From assembly GCA_027574665.1 (NCBI GenBank), contig CM050653.1, forward strand, positions 41,242,118-41,306,117: DNA of 64,000 nucleotides. The letters are read 5' to 3'. Source of the DNA: Rhynochetos jubatus. Lineage: Eukaryota; Chordata; Aves; Eurypygiformes; Rhynochetidae. A model generated the notes under the pieces. That model saw only the letters and a list, made by a program, of their open reading frames with translations. It was not told where the DNA came from and did not search any database. Made by a program: the position numbers and the translations under genes. Position 1 is the first letter of the stretch; the number at the start of each line of letters is the position of its first letter. This document shows positions 53,317 through 64,000 of the stretch, one piece after another.

Positions 53317-54299
53317 CTAGGGAATCAAATGAGAACACAAAAATCTTACTAATTTTACTCACTGCAGTGAATTACATAAAAGAGCTCATCACCAGCTCAC
53401 CATTCCTGTACGAGAGTTTGAGACGGCAGAACCAGATGCTAATGCACCAAACTCCATCATTTTTAGAGAGCTAATCCAGCAACAACAAGCTTCCTTAACG
53501 TAACAGCCCCTGCAGTCCTTTGCTTTCACAGGCTGCAGTGGAAATACCTCCACCTTTGAGGGTAGTTCCCAGCTCATCCAAAGCAAAACATCTGACTTCT
53601 GTGGAGTCTGGATTTTACAGCTTGTCTTTTTTACAACATATATATGGGTCTTCTGATTTTCACTTACCTACCCCATCGTCACAGTGAGTTCACATTTATT
53701 TTGTGTGATTTGCAATGCGATAAAGGCAGAATCTAGGCCCACTGCTCTCTGCTTTACTACACATCCAACAGAATTTTAGCTACCTTCAAAAAATACTGCA
53801 AACTTCTACACACTGCTTTTATGCATGTTCCCTTCAAAAATAAATTTACTTCATACTAAAGACTTTTATCTGCTAAGTCAAAGCTCCAATGAAGTTTTGT
53901 TTTATTTATACGTTTGCAAAAATAGATGAACACACAAAAGCTGATATGTATGAATTTAACATTATGCACTTTTTCTTATCCTATTTAGACAGTCTGAATA
54001 ATATTATTTCTAAGTATTTTTGTATGCTTTCAAACTAAGCTATATTTTCTTCCCTTTGCTCTCTTGCTTGGTGTGTCGGTCACATGAATAACACTAGCAG
54101 GTCTCTTCAGGGAACATGTTTATTACTGTATTGCACACAACAGAGCCAGAAGAGGGAGCACAAAGCACTTGCTTTGTTTTTGAGTCCTGTGTAAACAACA
54201 GGTAGTTTATTTTAAATTATCTGTTAAAAATATCCATTTCATTTTTCAGAAATTCTTCATATCGGCTGCTTAACAGACTGTCAGTATTGTCTTTTTCTG

Positions 54300-54440
54300 T
54301 TCTTTATCCATCTCATCTTGAGATTGTAAGCTCTCTGGGGCAGAGACCGTATTTTTTGGTCTCTGCTTGTGGAGCATCCAGCATAGTTGGGTCCTGGGTC
54401 ATGATGCTACATGAATAGAGATTAACAATAATCATCATCA
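54300..54440 (+). mobile_element. Ancient amniote SINE/LINE 3' tail
   Basis: The sequence around GATTGTAAGCTCTCTGGGG, then CAGAGACCGT, then AGCATCCAGCATAGTTGGG, then TCCTGGGTCATGA, ending in a loose AATAATCATCATCA tail, matches the old amniote repeat tail of the form TTGTAAGCTCTTCGGGGCAGG followed by an interrupted AATAAT tract. This type is shared by reptile tRNA-derived SINEs and CR1/L3-like LINEs. It sits in the RBMS3 intron, antisense to the gene. I cannot tell which named family it belongs to. Confidence 0.6.
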
Positions 54441-55581
54441 CTGGATCAGAGCAAGACCGGCTATATATTCAGATAATACTTTGATTATTATAGTAGATAA
54501 TTACAACATCATGTTATTTCAGCAGGCATGAATATACCAGAGGGTGATGGGGAGGAGGGCTCAGTAAAAATTAACTTAATTTGGCATTCGCGCTTGTCAG
54601 CACAGTACGCAGCCAGTACTGCTGTATGAGCCACTCTCCATTCCACCATCTCCTTTTATTTTGGATTTGTAGCTGGCCAGTTTAATATCCAAGAATGGCA
54701 TTTGAAAAGAAGTAGCCATGGCCAGTTTGTAAACAAAGTATAGGGCAAAAATTAAATATCTGGAGGCAAAAAAGACTAAAACACAACCAGATCAGTATGA
54801 CAGAACAGTAGCAGCCTTTCCTGTGGGATCTCACTTGGGAACCTCAGTAATAGCAAAGAACCAGAAGAAACCAGGATGAGTCCACTTGACTGTTGGTGGA
54901 GCCATGCCAACAGTACAACTAACAGCATCCTCAAAGCACAGAGTAGAAATAGCACAAATTCCAAAATCCACACAGCCTAGAACAGAAGTACAAAGACCCT
55001 GGCACTCCACACATTACCCCAGAGTTGAGGAGAAGTTATTTATAAAAGAGGGTAGCACCAAAGAGCAGCACACAGGGAAGAGGATGCCAAGGCTCCCTCC
55101 TCCTGCTGTGCTCAGCAGCCCTTATGAAGCTTCACAGAAGTGGAGGACAAGCTGACGCTCTCCCGGCAGCTTGTGGTCTACAGGGTTGAGTAAATACTTA
55201 CTCATTAGACTGTCATCAGCATGACTCAGCCCCAAGGAGGGAGGGAGCGAATCCTTCCTCAAGGATGAAAAGCACTCAGTCAGTGCAGCATCCTCCACGT
55301 CTGTATATACAAGAGGAAGGTTTCCATTGCTCAATCACTTTTTCTGGTGGCTGAATGTTTCAGCAATTACTTATGCTTGCTAAGGACTACACCAAACCCT
55401 CTTGCAATCTTCTCTTCTTGGAATCTCTTTTGGGTTCGTGGTCTGCCTGCTGGGTTTGTTTTCCTGTCTCTTCCCTCTCCCTCCCAAGTACATGGGGAAA
55501 AATAGTCATAATCACTGATGTTTTATTCCATGTCCTGTTGTACAACAAAATAAATGCATAACAAGAGCCCTTGCAAATAAT

Positions 55582-55640
55582 AAAAAAAAAAAAAAAAAAA
55601 AGGAGGGTGGGAGGGAGAAAGAAAGAAAAGAAAAAGAAAT
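55582..55640 (+). repeat. A20 tract followed by a polypurine run
   Basis: Twenty A residues (55582-55601), then about 39 bases almost entirely of purines (AGGAGGGTGGGAGGGAGAAA type). An AATAAA lies 28 bases before the A-run. Confidence 0.95.
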
Positions 55641-55772
55641 GTGCAGTCCTAATTTTAAAAGCTGGAAGCCTCCAGCCACCATTCCATAAAGTAACCTTAG
55701 GCCCCTTTCAAACAATAGATAAAGAGTTCTGCTATCCCTTCACTCTACTTTCATGGATGGAGTCAAACTTAC

Positions 55773-55853
55773 TTCAATAGGGACAGCTGTTGGAGGCACA
55801 GGAGTGTACTGGGGAATGTAGGTCCCTTGCATAGGTGCAGCAGCAGTCATGTA
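55773..55853 (-). CDS. RBMS3: RBMS3 internal coding exon (C-terminal tail, 27 codons)
   Basis: Read on the minus strand, this exon encodes 27 residues starting Y-M-T-A-A-A and containing QGTYIPQYTPVPP, ending A-V-P-I-E. I recognise this as the proline/threonine-rich C-terminal tail of RBMS3, an RNA-binding protein of the MSSP/RBMS family that binds AU-rich RNA through two N-terminal RRMs, which are not in this window. The acceptor is a pyrimidine-rich tract ending in TAG just before 55853. The donor is GTAAGT directly after the GAA codon at 55775-55773. Length is 81 bases and both junctions are phase 0. The next exon begins with a full Gly codon, so the frame is continuous. The exon is too short to appear as an independent open frame. 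RBMS1 and RBMS2 have related tails, but this wording matches RBMS3 best from memory; alignment was not possible. Confidence 0.9.
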
Positions 55854-58800
55854 CTACAACAGATCAAAGGCAAATGAACATTAGAAAACCACAGTCAAGA
55901 TGCATCAAACCATATTAGAAGCACAACACTGTTTCAATTTCCTGTTCAGAGTTTTTGGTTAATATATACACTATTATTTCTTTTAATTAAGGATTTTAGG
56001 CTATGGCAAGAATTACCTAGCTATGAAAAATCATAATCTTGAGCTTCAAAGTCAGGTCATACGTGAATATAGGCAATAACAAACATTTTGCTGATAGATT
56101 CAGATTGTTCACATGGCTTCTAAAACTGAGAGACTCCTATTTGTACTTACAAAAAGCCCCAACCCGAACAGTAGAGACAGGATCGCAGCATATATATAGC
56201 GGTTACAGATAAAACCCAGTCTAAGCAATACTTTGGAATCTTATTGATCTTATCTAATGGCGTCTACAAAAAAGGAAGCATGAAATTTCACAGCTTTATT
56301 CCAGTCTAGATTTGATCCTATCAATAACAGCAGTTGAGCTCACAGAGGTACAATGCTGCAGGGAGGAGCAATCCGAGACAGGAAGAATAAAGGAAGAGGG
56401 AGTTATCTCTCAGAGTTTCTCCTTTTGTACACAGAATCCCTAGCAAAATTCCTACAGTTTATTCTTAATATCCAGGGATCTTTCCTACGCATTTTGAAAC
56501 TTCTGCAAATTATTATTACAGCAACACTTTGCTTAGCTTCTCTGAAATACTGTCCCTCCCAAGCACTACAAGACAATAATGTTTAAAATTCCTGAGTGCA
56601 TGCGAATTTTGCCATTGGTATGGCACTAATCTCTTTATGAACAGCACTTCTTAAAAAGCTCTTGAACTGAATGCAACAGATATTGTTCAAATCTTCAAAT
56701 AAAGTATCAATATTAAGTCGCCAGATCTATATATACTTTTCTTTCTACAATCCAGTCCTAACTGCATGTCTTCACTGACAAGAATCTCAGAATGTGCCCA
56801 ATCCCACAACTGACTGTATGACAGTTCCACTACATGTTATCTTCAAAGACACACCGAAGATCTGAATCAGCCCAGAATGTATTAGAAGAATTTTAAAATG
56901 AGTTAAATATACATTTGCTTCCTAGCAATGCTAGGGAGTGCTTGCAAGGTTTTATTCCACTGTTTATAGTAAAATTTACATTTAAAGTGCTCTCTCACCT
57001 CAATTCTAAACTATTTGGATGATTTGCTATGCCTGTCGCAAACATGCATTATGAAATTGCATAGTGGGGTGCAGGCTCTGCAGCAGTGCTGGAGAAAGGC
57101 CGTAGGGGATGAGAACAGCATGTTTAAGAATCCCACAGCTAAATTCTGAAGTCTTCATTCAAGTAAAAGAAAAAAAATGACTTCAATGAAATTGTTTTCT
57201 ATAGAAACAAAACAAATCAGTGAGGAACACAGGTGACACAGAATGCACACTTGCAATATGAGCAGCATGTTGTATTGAAAGCCATTACAATATTGTTTAT
57301 AAAATTCAGTGTTTTCCTTAACTTGAGCGAAGAGACAGGAGTGTCCCCAGTGTTTGTGTGCCTGTATCAGTTCATGATTTTCTGCAGCTCCTTTTCCTTG
57401 CTCTTCAGAAAGAGAATTGAATTCAATAGGTTTTTTATGAATGCTAACCCACCAAAGACATTAGGCCAACCATCCCTATTGTACTCACTACAGTTGGGCT
57501 ATTCTCCTGCCTTACGGATTAGAAGCTAATGAGAATGTTACAGCAGGGTGTTCCAGAGCTGCTTTCACTTCATTCATTCTGCTTTGTAATGTTGCTGTCA
57601 CATGTCGGGATGACATGTGCTGTGTAGCATTGTTCTACATGTGTCAATATTTAACATTAACCTAAAGCACTCATTCTTACAGTTCCGCAAAGACCTACAA
57701 GGACTTAAAATTCCTATGCAGGCTAGCTTCACTCAGACAAAAATATAGAGATTTTAATTAAAACTGTTAATTGAAAGAATGAAGTGGCATCATTCAACGT
57801 GGACTCCCTCAGTTCTCCCCTGGACCCAGCAGAAGATCAGCGCTCAGACTCATATAAGACACAGTTGTCTGTCATTCGTTTTACCTTACACACAAGCACA
57901 TTTGAGTTTTAATACACGGATATCAAACTATTCAACTGGCTTTTCATTCAGACCATACCATTCTTTGCAAAATCCTTTGGCATTGAGTACTGTAGCACAA
58001 AAACTGAAACTGTCCAGAAATTCACTGGTGTTTTTCCTGGCTCTGCAAGCATGGCTCTCAGTTGTTGTGCAGTTTCTTACCTCTATTGTTATTGTTTTCC
58101 TCTTCAGGCAGATCCTGATCCTGCTTGCCAGACAGTTTTATTTTGCTTCCTTCACTGCTACACAATCTCTAGGGGAAACTGTTCTATTAACTTCAGTGTG
58201 ACTGGTGGCCCTGACCAACGTTTGCTTGCTCTGGTCTTTCCAGGCATTCAGACCTCCCCATACTCTCCCAGTTTAATTTTTTTTTTGCATGAATTTTAAC
58301 TGAATTCAGTCAAACAGCAGGCGGTTTACAGTGCTGGAGACCAAAGCCACCTAGTTACTTGTCAGACTCCCTGAAGAACTGTAGGAATGTGACTTCTCAC
58401 CTATATGTAGCATATTCTGCTTGTCTAACTGTCCACTGTAATGGTGATTCAACCTTTTGGTTAAATCATTTAGGGCTCTACAGATGACGCGGCCCAAATT
58501 AGTTCCACCAATGGCATAAATGAGGCCCCTGTTTTTGCGGCAAAGAATTTGGTCCTAGTAAAAGTTAGCCAAGGTTTAATCCTACGGAGTACTGCTGCTT
58601 AACACGTGGCCCTTGACCACACAGCAGCAGACTGGTCCGTATTACAGGTACACACATTGTGCCCTTCAGTGGTATATAGAAACCTATTTATTTATCTTTA
58701 TGAATGTAAAGAAACCGTTATCATTTCAGAAAAGAGTAACTGGTTCAACAATTAAACATGTTATTGGGGTTTGGACCTGATTCTCAGTCTCCAGACTCTC

Positions 58801-61800
58801 ACTTAAGGATCCACTGAGGCTTCTGTAACAAACCTTACAAAACTATAAAGGGCAACTCAGGCTTCTCAGAGATACACAATTGGTCTTGTGTATCTAAAGT
58901 CCCCTCACATGCACAGGGAGTCCCAGCTGCGACCACATGAGTTCAAGAGTGTCTGCTGGACTGTTTTCACTATGGGAAGCCTAGCACCGAGAAGCTGCTT
59001 TAGTTTTTTGTTTACTAATGGTATAATGAAAAAGAAGGACAGATTAATTTTTGTTATAACTCACATTAGCTCTGTCAAGTTCACATGCGTTTCTTTCCCT
59101 GATGAACTACATAATCCTAGTTCTTTGATCTCACAGGATAAATACATTACAGATTACAGGATGCTAAGGCACAATGTCAGTGTCAATACTTACATCAATG
59201 GCTTTGGATAATGCAAGAGTTGAATTTCTTGTCATGAATATTCACAGTTGTTAGCAGAAACCTTCCTGAACATTACTTTTCAGTAGCTTCTGTAACCAGC
59301 ACACACTGAACCCAGGGGAGTCTGTCTGTCCCTGGACCCCCTGCCACTTTGCCTACCTATTTTGTCAAACAGTGTGCTCTGGATGGGTTGGAGTGAGTGC
59401 AGCCTATGCTTGGAGGTGGAAAAGTGCTTCAGAAAGAATTGTCAGATTCAGAAGAAAAGTTAAACATTTTGTATATACCTTCTTCAGGACGAAGATTCTT
59501 CTTTAAGCACCTCTCTTAGATGAGGGAGTCTAACTATACTCTGCATCTGCAGCAATGTAGTTCCATGGGCACCACAGGTCCTGTATATGCATATAGTCTG
59601 CATATGGCTTCCCATCTACCTCAAGAAACTATCATAACTTGAAAGTAGGCAGATGCCAAGCAAAGAAGACAGCTATGTCTGAAGAGCATCACTGAGACTT
59701 ATTTTCTCCATGAACCACACTCACTGAAGTTCTTTATCCACATATATGTGTGAAAGGTAGTGTATTGTGTTTGCATGGCAAGGTTTTGGTAGCAGGGAGG
59801 CTATAGGGGTGGCTTCTGTGAGAAGCTGCTAGAAGCCTCCCTTATGACCAACAGAGCCAATGCCAGCCAGCTCCAAGATGGACCCGCCACTGGCCAAGGC
59901 CAAGCCTATCAGTGACAGTGGTAGGGCCTCTAGGGTAACATATCTAAGAAGGGGAAAAAAATCTGTGCCACTGCAGCCAAAGAGAGGAGTGAGAATATGT
60001 GAGAGGAACAACTCTGCAGACATCAAGGTCAGTGAAGAAGGAGGGGGAGGAGGTGTTCCAGGTGCCAGAGCAGAGATTCCATGGCAGCCCGTGGTGCAGT
60101 CCATGGTGAGGCCAGCTGTGCCCCTGCAGCCATGGAGGTAATGGCAGAGCAGAGACCCACCTGCAGCCCAGGGAGGACCCCATGGCAGAGCAGGTGGGTG
60201 CCTGAAGGAAGCTGTGACCGTGTGATGAAGCCCATGCTGGAGCAGATTTGCTGGCAGGACTTGTGACCCTGCAGAAGGGACCCACGCTGGAGCAGGGGCA
60301 GAGTGTGAGGAGTCCCCCCCTGAAGAGGAAGGAGTGGTAGAGACAATGTGTGATGAGCTGATCACAACTCTCATTCACCATCCCCCTGAGCTGCTTTGGG
60401 GGCAAGATGTAGAGAAATTAGGAATGAAATTGAGCCTGGGAAAGAAGGGAGGGGTGGGGAGAAGGTGTTTTAAGATTTAGGTTTACCGCTCTTCTACTCT
60501 GATTTGACTGGTAATACATTAATTTTCCCCAAGTCGAGTCTGTTTTGCCCATGACGGTAATTGCTGAGTGATCTCTCCCTTTCCTTATCATGACCCATGA
60601 GCCTTTCAGTAGGTTTTCTCTCTCCTGCCCAGCTGAGGAGGGGAGTGACAGAACAGCTTTAGTGGGCACCCAGCCTCCAGCCAGGGTAACCCCACCACAG
60701 AGAGACAGCATGACTCACATGCTCAGCTTAGCAGTTGCCAGCTAATTCCACTAAATATTAGCACTGTAAGCACTGAAATGAGAGAATCTGAAAAATCCAA
60801 ATCCATTCTTTCTTTGTCCTATGTTTCTATCAGGATTAAAGATTCCTGAGCTGTAATGTGATTGGTCATTCAACAAAGTATGTGCAAGGTAGAAGAAAAC
60901 AGTGTTCATTCTTCCACAACTGTACAGGCTTTGTGGGTCTAAAAGTAGAAGCTGCTTATTTCTGACAGTAAAATGAATAGTGACTCTACAGGCATAGATG
61001 ATGGATCTGGAGGGTATGAGGGAGATTTTTTAGCACTCATCCTTTAACAGCTGGTAATTTCCACTACAGAAAGAAAAAAAGAGACATTGCTGGTGGCACA
61101 GTGCTCTTAATTTGTTTGTAAACTATTATTTTCTTCATACAGTAAACAGAATGCATGTTCTCAGCACGGAGGATGCGCAGGATAATGCATGCTTACAATG
61201 CCTGACTGCTTAATTCAGACTGCACTTATCAGGGCACCAATTTAGTCTATATGCTCCATAACAATTCTGCTCACACCTTGTCCAATGGAATTTTTGGTTT
61301 TACCTTTTTGAAACTGCTTAAGTATGTGAAAAAATATATAGGTAGAAAATGAGAGAGTAGTAGTATACACTTACACCTCTGCTCTCCTTTCAGGTATACA
61401 CTCTGAATGAAAAGAGTTAAATGAAAGGAGGCAACAAAAGAATGAGGCGATGGGTTGAGGGGACAAAATGAAAATGTGAGAAGGATCATGCTTAATTCAG
61501 AGAACAACATTAGTTACAGTAGGATATCCCAGCCTGGCTCCAGCAAGACCCTATCTGAGCCTGCAGCAAACACTAAACCCATAAAGCTGTCAGGCGTTGG
61601 GAATAGAACACAAAAGAAAGGCAGCTGCCTGCACCAGGCAGAGTGAGGGAGCATGTTGCAGTAGGATAACACCTTTCATTCATCAATGGTGGAGCTGAGT
61701 GACCTGCAGGGAATTTGCAGGAGCTTTTACCCCGAGACTATGGCAGAGGTAATGTCCACTTACTCATTTTCACTAGTAAACCTCTGGCCTGCCTTTCTGG

Positions 61801-64000
61801 GCTCAGGTTAGTGCAGAGTCAGGCAAGTGCCTAACAGCTGAGATACAGCAAGCACCTCTCACACAGGCCATTAGGTACTGAATTTCAACTGAGTGCCTCT
61901 TGCAAGACCTAACAATTTCATTTACATCACCAGCAGGCTTTGGCCACACACTTTGTTTAAATTCTGAAGGTCATCATTAACAGAAAGTATAAGAAATCAC
62001 CCTAAAGTACAGTTGTATTATAGGCCTAGCTGTGTATAAAATAACACAGCTGTGATTAGAAGATGTCTACTGGGTGTGGGTTAACTCTCTCAGTAACTAT
62101 GAGTACTGTGAGATTTTACAGTGTGACAACAGTTGATAACCTGGTCAATGTTGAGTAAGTTTCCTGGTGTGAAGAAAATCAGAAAGAATTTACAAAATGA
62201 GATATTAACATGTAAGTTTGCAGTAGGTTTGGAAACCTTGAACAACACCTACCCGGAATTAGCAGGTTTACTAAGGACAAGGGGCAATGAGCAAGGAATA
62301 AATGTTAAAGAAGAGGTCTTTTCTAAAATCAATATGCAAATGCTGTTCTCTGGTGTTTCACTTTGGTTTTATACAAATGTATATCTGTAGCAAGAATCAA
62401 AGATTGCTTCTGTTGTTTCATCAACCACCATGCTCCTGAGAAGGGACAGAGCCTTTCCAGTCAAAGCGAGCGCCAAATTGCAGAATCCCTGTACCAGCAT
62501 GTGCTGGTAAGAATTAACACCACGGTAGCCTGCTGAAGGGAGATTAAATGAGACTCTTACGTGACTAAATACTAACCCATGTGTCTTAAATGAGCAGGAA
62601 TTCCAGAGTCTGGTCTTCAGTGACTATTTCTGGTTTCCTATCACTGCATGAGCTATAGCACAGTGATAATGACTTAGCTTTTTAGGATTCTCAGAATTAA
62701 TGCCAGGATTTGTTTGTGTTTTTTTAAAACCATCTGAGAAGTCTAGACACTGCATCACTAACAGAATTATGTGAAAACATTTGCATTGCCGGAAAAGTGA
62801 AGGAAATGAGACTGTTGGCTGGATTTATTTTTATCCTTTTTTTTTTTTTTAATTATTTTTCCATGAAGGAAACCTGTCCTCCCACTTTCAAATGTCTTTC
62901 CCTGCAAAGAACAAAAATTGCATCTTTCTTCATCATTGTGAAGTGGCTAGAACTTTAATGAAATATAGAATAAAACTGCTGCTTTTTTATCCTTGGTTCC
63001 ACCTTCTCATTTGAAAATACCCTGTTCTCCAATAGAAAAGAACGTTGTCTTGCTGTGTCCTCTTATCCCACAGTCTGGCATGGAGGTGTAGGAACTCAGG
63101 AAGAGAAAAGGACCATCTAGTTCATCAGTGCCAGTGGCAGTTCAATGAAATACAATATCCAGCCGCCACAGTTTTTACTTAAAACTTCAAATATCTTTTG
63201 CTACCCAGAAGCATTCTCATTTTCCAGCTCAATCCTGTAATTATTCAATGGCCGTTATTAATCTTAGTTTTTCCCAATTAAAGAATGTGAGAATAAAAGA
63301 TATGGAGTTTTTGCATATATTACAATATTTTTGCTAATAATTATCAGCCTGGCCGAAAGTATAATAATATAATGCTATTTTACCACACAATTACCATAGC
63401 CCTATCAAGAATAGCACTGTCATTCAACAGAATCCCATCACTGGGCCACTGCAGTCATTGTTCAGCTGGAGAATAGAAACCTTTACAAGATTTAACCTTC
63501 CTTCCCCGCTGCTCAGTAATATAAACGTATTTAGGATCACTGGCTATCACTTCCCTTTCAACCTTCCTAATGAGATGTTACCTAATTCTCTGAGCAAGTT
63601 AAATGAAGGTAGAGAGAATAATAACTTCAAGAACTATATTTACAAACTAATCTCCTTTTCTCTTCAGGAGTTCTAAGCAACCTTCACAAATCCCTACCTT
63701 TGGAAATGAGAGTAATACAAAGGTACAGAAGAAACAGAGCAGATGAGCTAAACCCCCCACAGCTAACAGGTCTTCCCTTTATTTCAGAAATTCATACCTG
63801 CTACTAAAGCAGAGCCATCAGAACTAATCAGATAAAGACTATTTAAAGAAATGTGAGAACAGTCAGATCACCACACGCAGCTGTGCACACGCCCTTACTA
63901 GCATACAAAATCCCACGTCTGTAAAAAGTGTAGCAAACGCAAACAGCACTCCAGGTATATCTATAGACAGATAAACAAAAACCTGACTCACTTCTTCTAA
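55854..64000 (-). other. RBMS3: RBMS3 intron (partial, continues beyond the window)
   Basis: At least 8.1 kb of intron upstream of the 55853 exon. I looked on the minus strand for the preceding exon, expected to encode a Met/His/Gln/Pro-rich segment, and did not find it, so it probably lies past 64000. The only clear insertion is the LTR at about 59761-60699. The remainder is ordinary AT-rich sequence with a 13-base T-run near 62840. Confidence 0.7.
59761..60699 (+). mobile_element. Solo LTR of an avian endogenous retrovirus-like element
   Basis: The roughly 940-base block starts TGTATTG, ends CCACCACA, and is clearly richer in G and C than its surroundings. From memory it matches an LTR family spread through bird genomes: a start near GCATGGCAAGGTTTTGGTAGC, a central purine-rich zone, diverged repeats of GCTGGAGCAG type about 50 bases apart (near 60179, 60231 and 60281), and a 3' part near GAGCCTGGGAAAGAAGGGAG. 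No gag, pol or env reading frame is present, so this is a solo LTR. The long open frames on both strands here (for example the minus-strand 181-codon frame at 59829-60374) are by-products of GC-rich repeats. It lies antisense to RBMS3. Exact target-site duplications were not found: the 5-base flanks GGTAG and GAGAG differ. Confidence 0.7.

Larger units (their letters stand above)
53317..55772 (-). other. RBMS3: RBMS3 intron between the two C-terminal exons
   Basis: About 2.5 kb, bounded by GTAAGT at 55772-55767 and CTAG ending at 53317. It contains an ancient interspersed repeat tail at about 54300-54440 and an A20 tract with an upstream AATAAA near 55549-55601, both on the plus strand and so antisense to RBMS3. 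Nothing else was recognised. Confidence 0.75.

Noticed and set aside
59829..60405. Overlapping frames of 181 and 153 codons, minus strand
   Set aside because: They lie wholly inside the GC-rich LTR, are open in several frames at once, and resemble no retroviral protein.
1..64000. Bacterial or phage-type systems, CRISPR arrays, operons
   Set aside because: The spliced RBMS3 exons, CR1 elements and overall base composition show vertebrate nuclear DNA. No spaced direct-repeat array was seen.

Overview
The window is vertebrate, almost certainly avian, genomic DNA. It is AT-rich, has no operon-like packing, and no long open frame belongs to a cellular gene. Interspersed repeats are of bird type: a CR1 LINE 3' end with an open reverse-transcriptase C-terminal frame at 23.1-23.6 kb, a shorter CR1 tail at 17.5 kb, an old decayed CR1 at 10.2-10.8 kb, and an LTR of a kind common in bird genomes at 59.8-60.7 kb. 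The species cannot be named from this sequence.

Only one protein-coding gene is recognisable: the 3' end of RBMS3 (RNA-binding motif, single-stranded-interacting protein 3) on the minus strand. Three consecutive exons encode the C-terminal tail. Exon 55773-55853 is 27 codons in phase 0. Exon 53189-53316 is 42 codons plus two bases. The terminal exon contributes seven coding bases (49408-49402), ending in TAA. All three splice junctions fit consensus and the reading phase is continuous across them. The two RRM domains and the rest of the gene lie upstream, beyond base 64000. The last exon continues as a long AT-rich 3' UTR to a convincing polyadenylation signal at 45098-45093 (about 4.3 kb), with a possible distal pair at 43327-43314 (about 6.1 kb).

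Layout: 1-43.3 kb is apparently intergenic, downstream of RBMS3, and holds only repeats, short tandem duplications, homopolymers and small inverted repeats. 43.3-49.4 kb is the RBMS3 3' UTR with its possible extension. 49.4-64.0 kb holds the last RBMS3 introns and two small exons, with an ancient SINE/LINE tail (54.3 kb), a polyA-tailed candidate retrocopy end (55.5 kb) and the LTR (59.8 kb).

The structure least explained by known features is a run of six short inverted repeats in a GC- and CpG-enriched patch at 27.97-28.16 kb. Other points of note are a splice donor that carries its own stop codon at the penultimate RBMS3 exon, and stem-loops and AUAUA-type motifs in the RBMS3 3' UTR. I found no evidence of a new multi-gene system.
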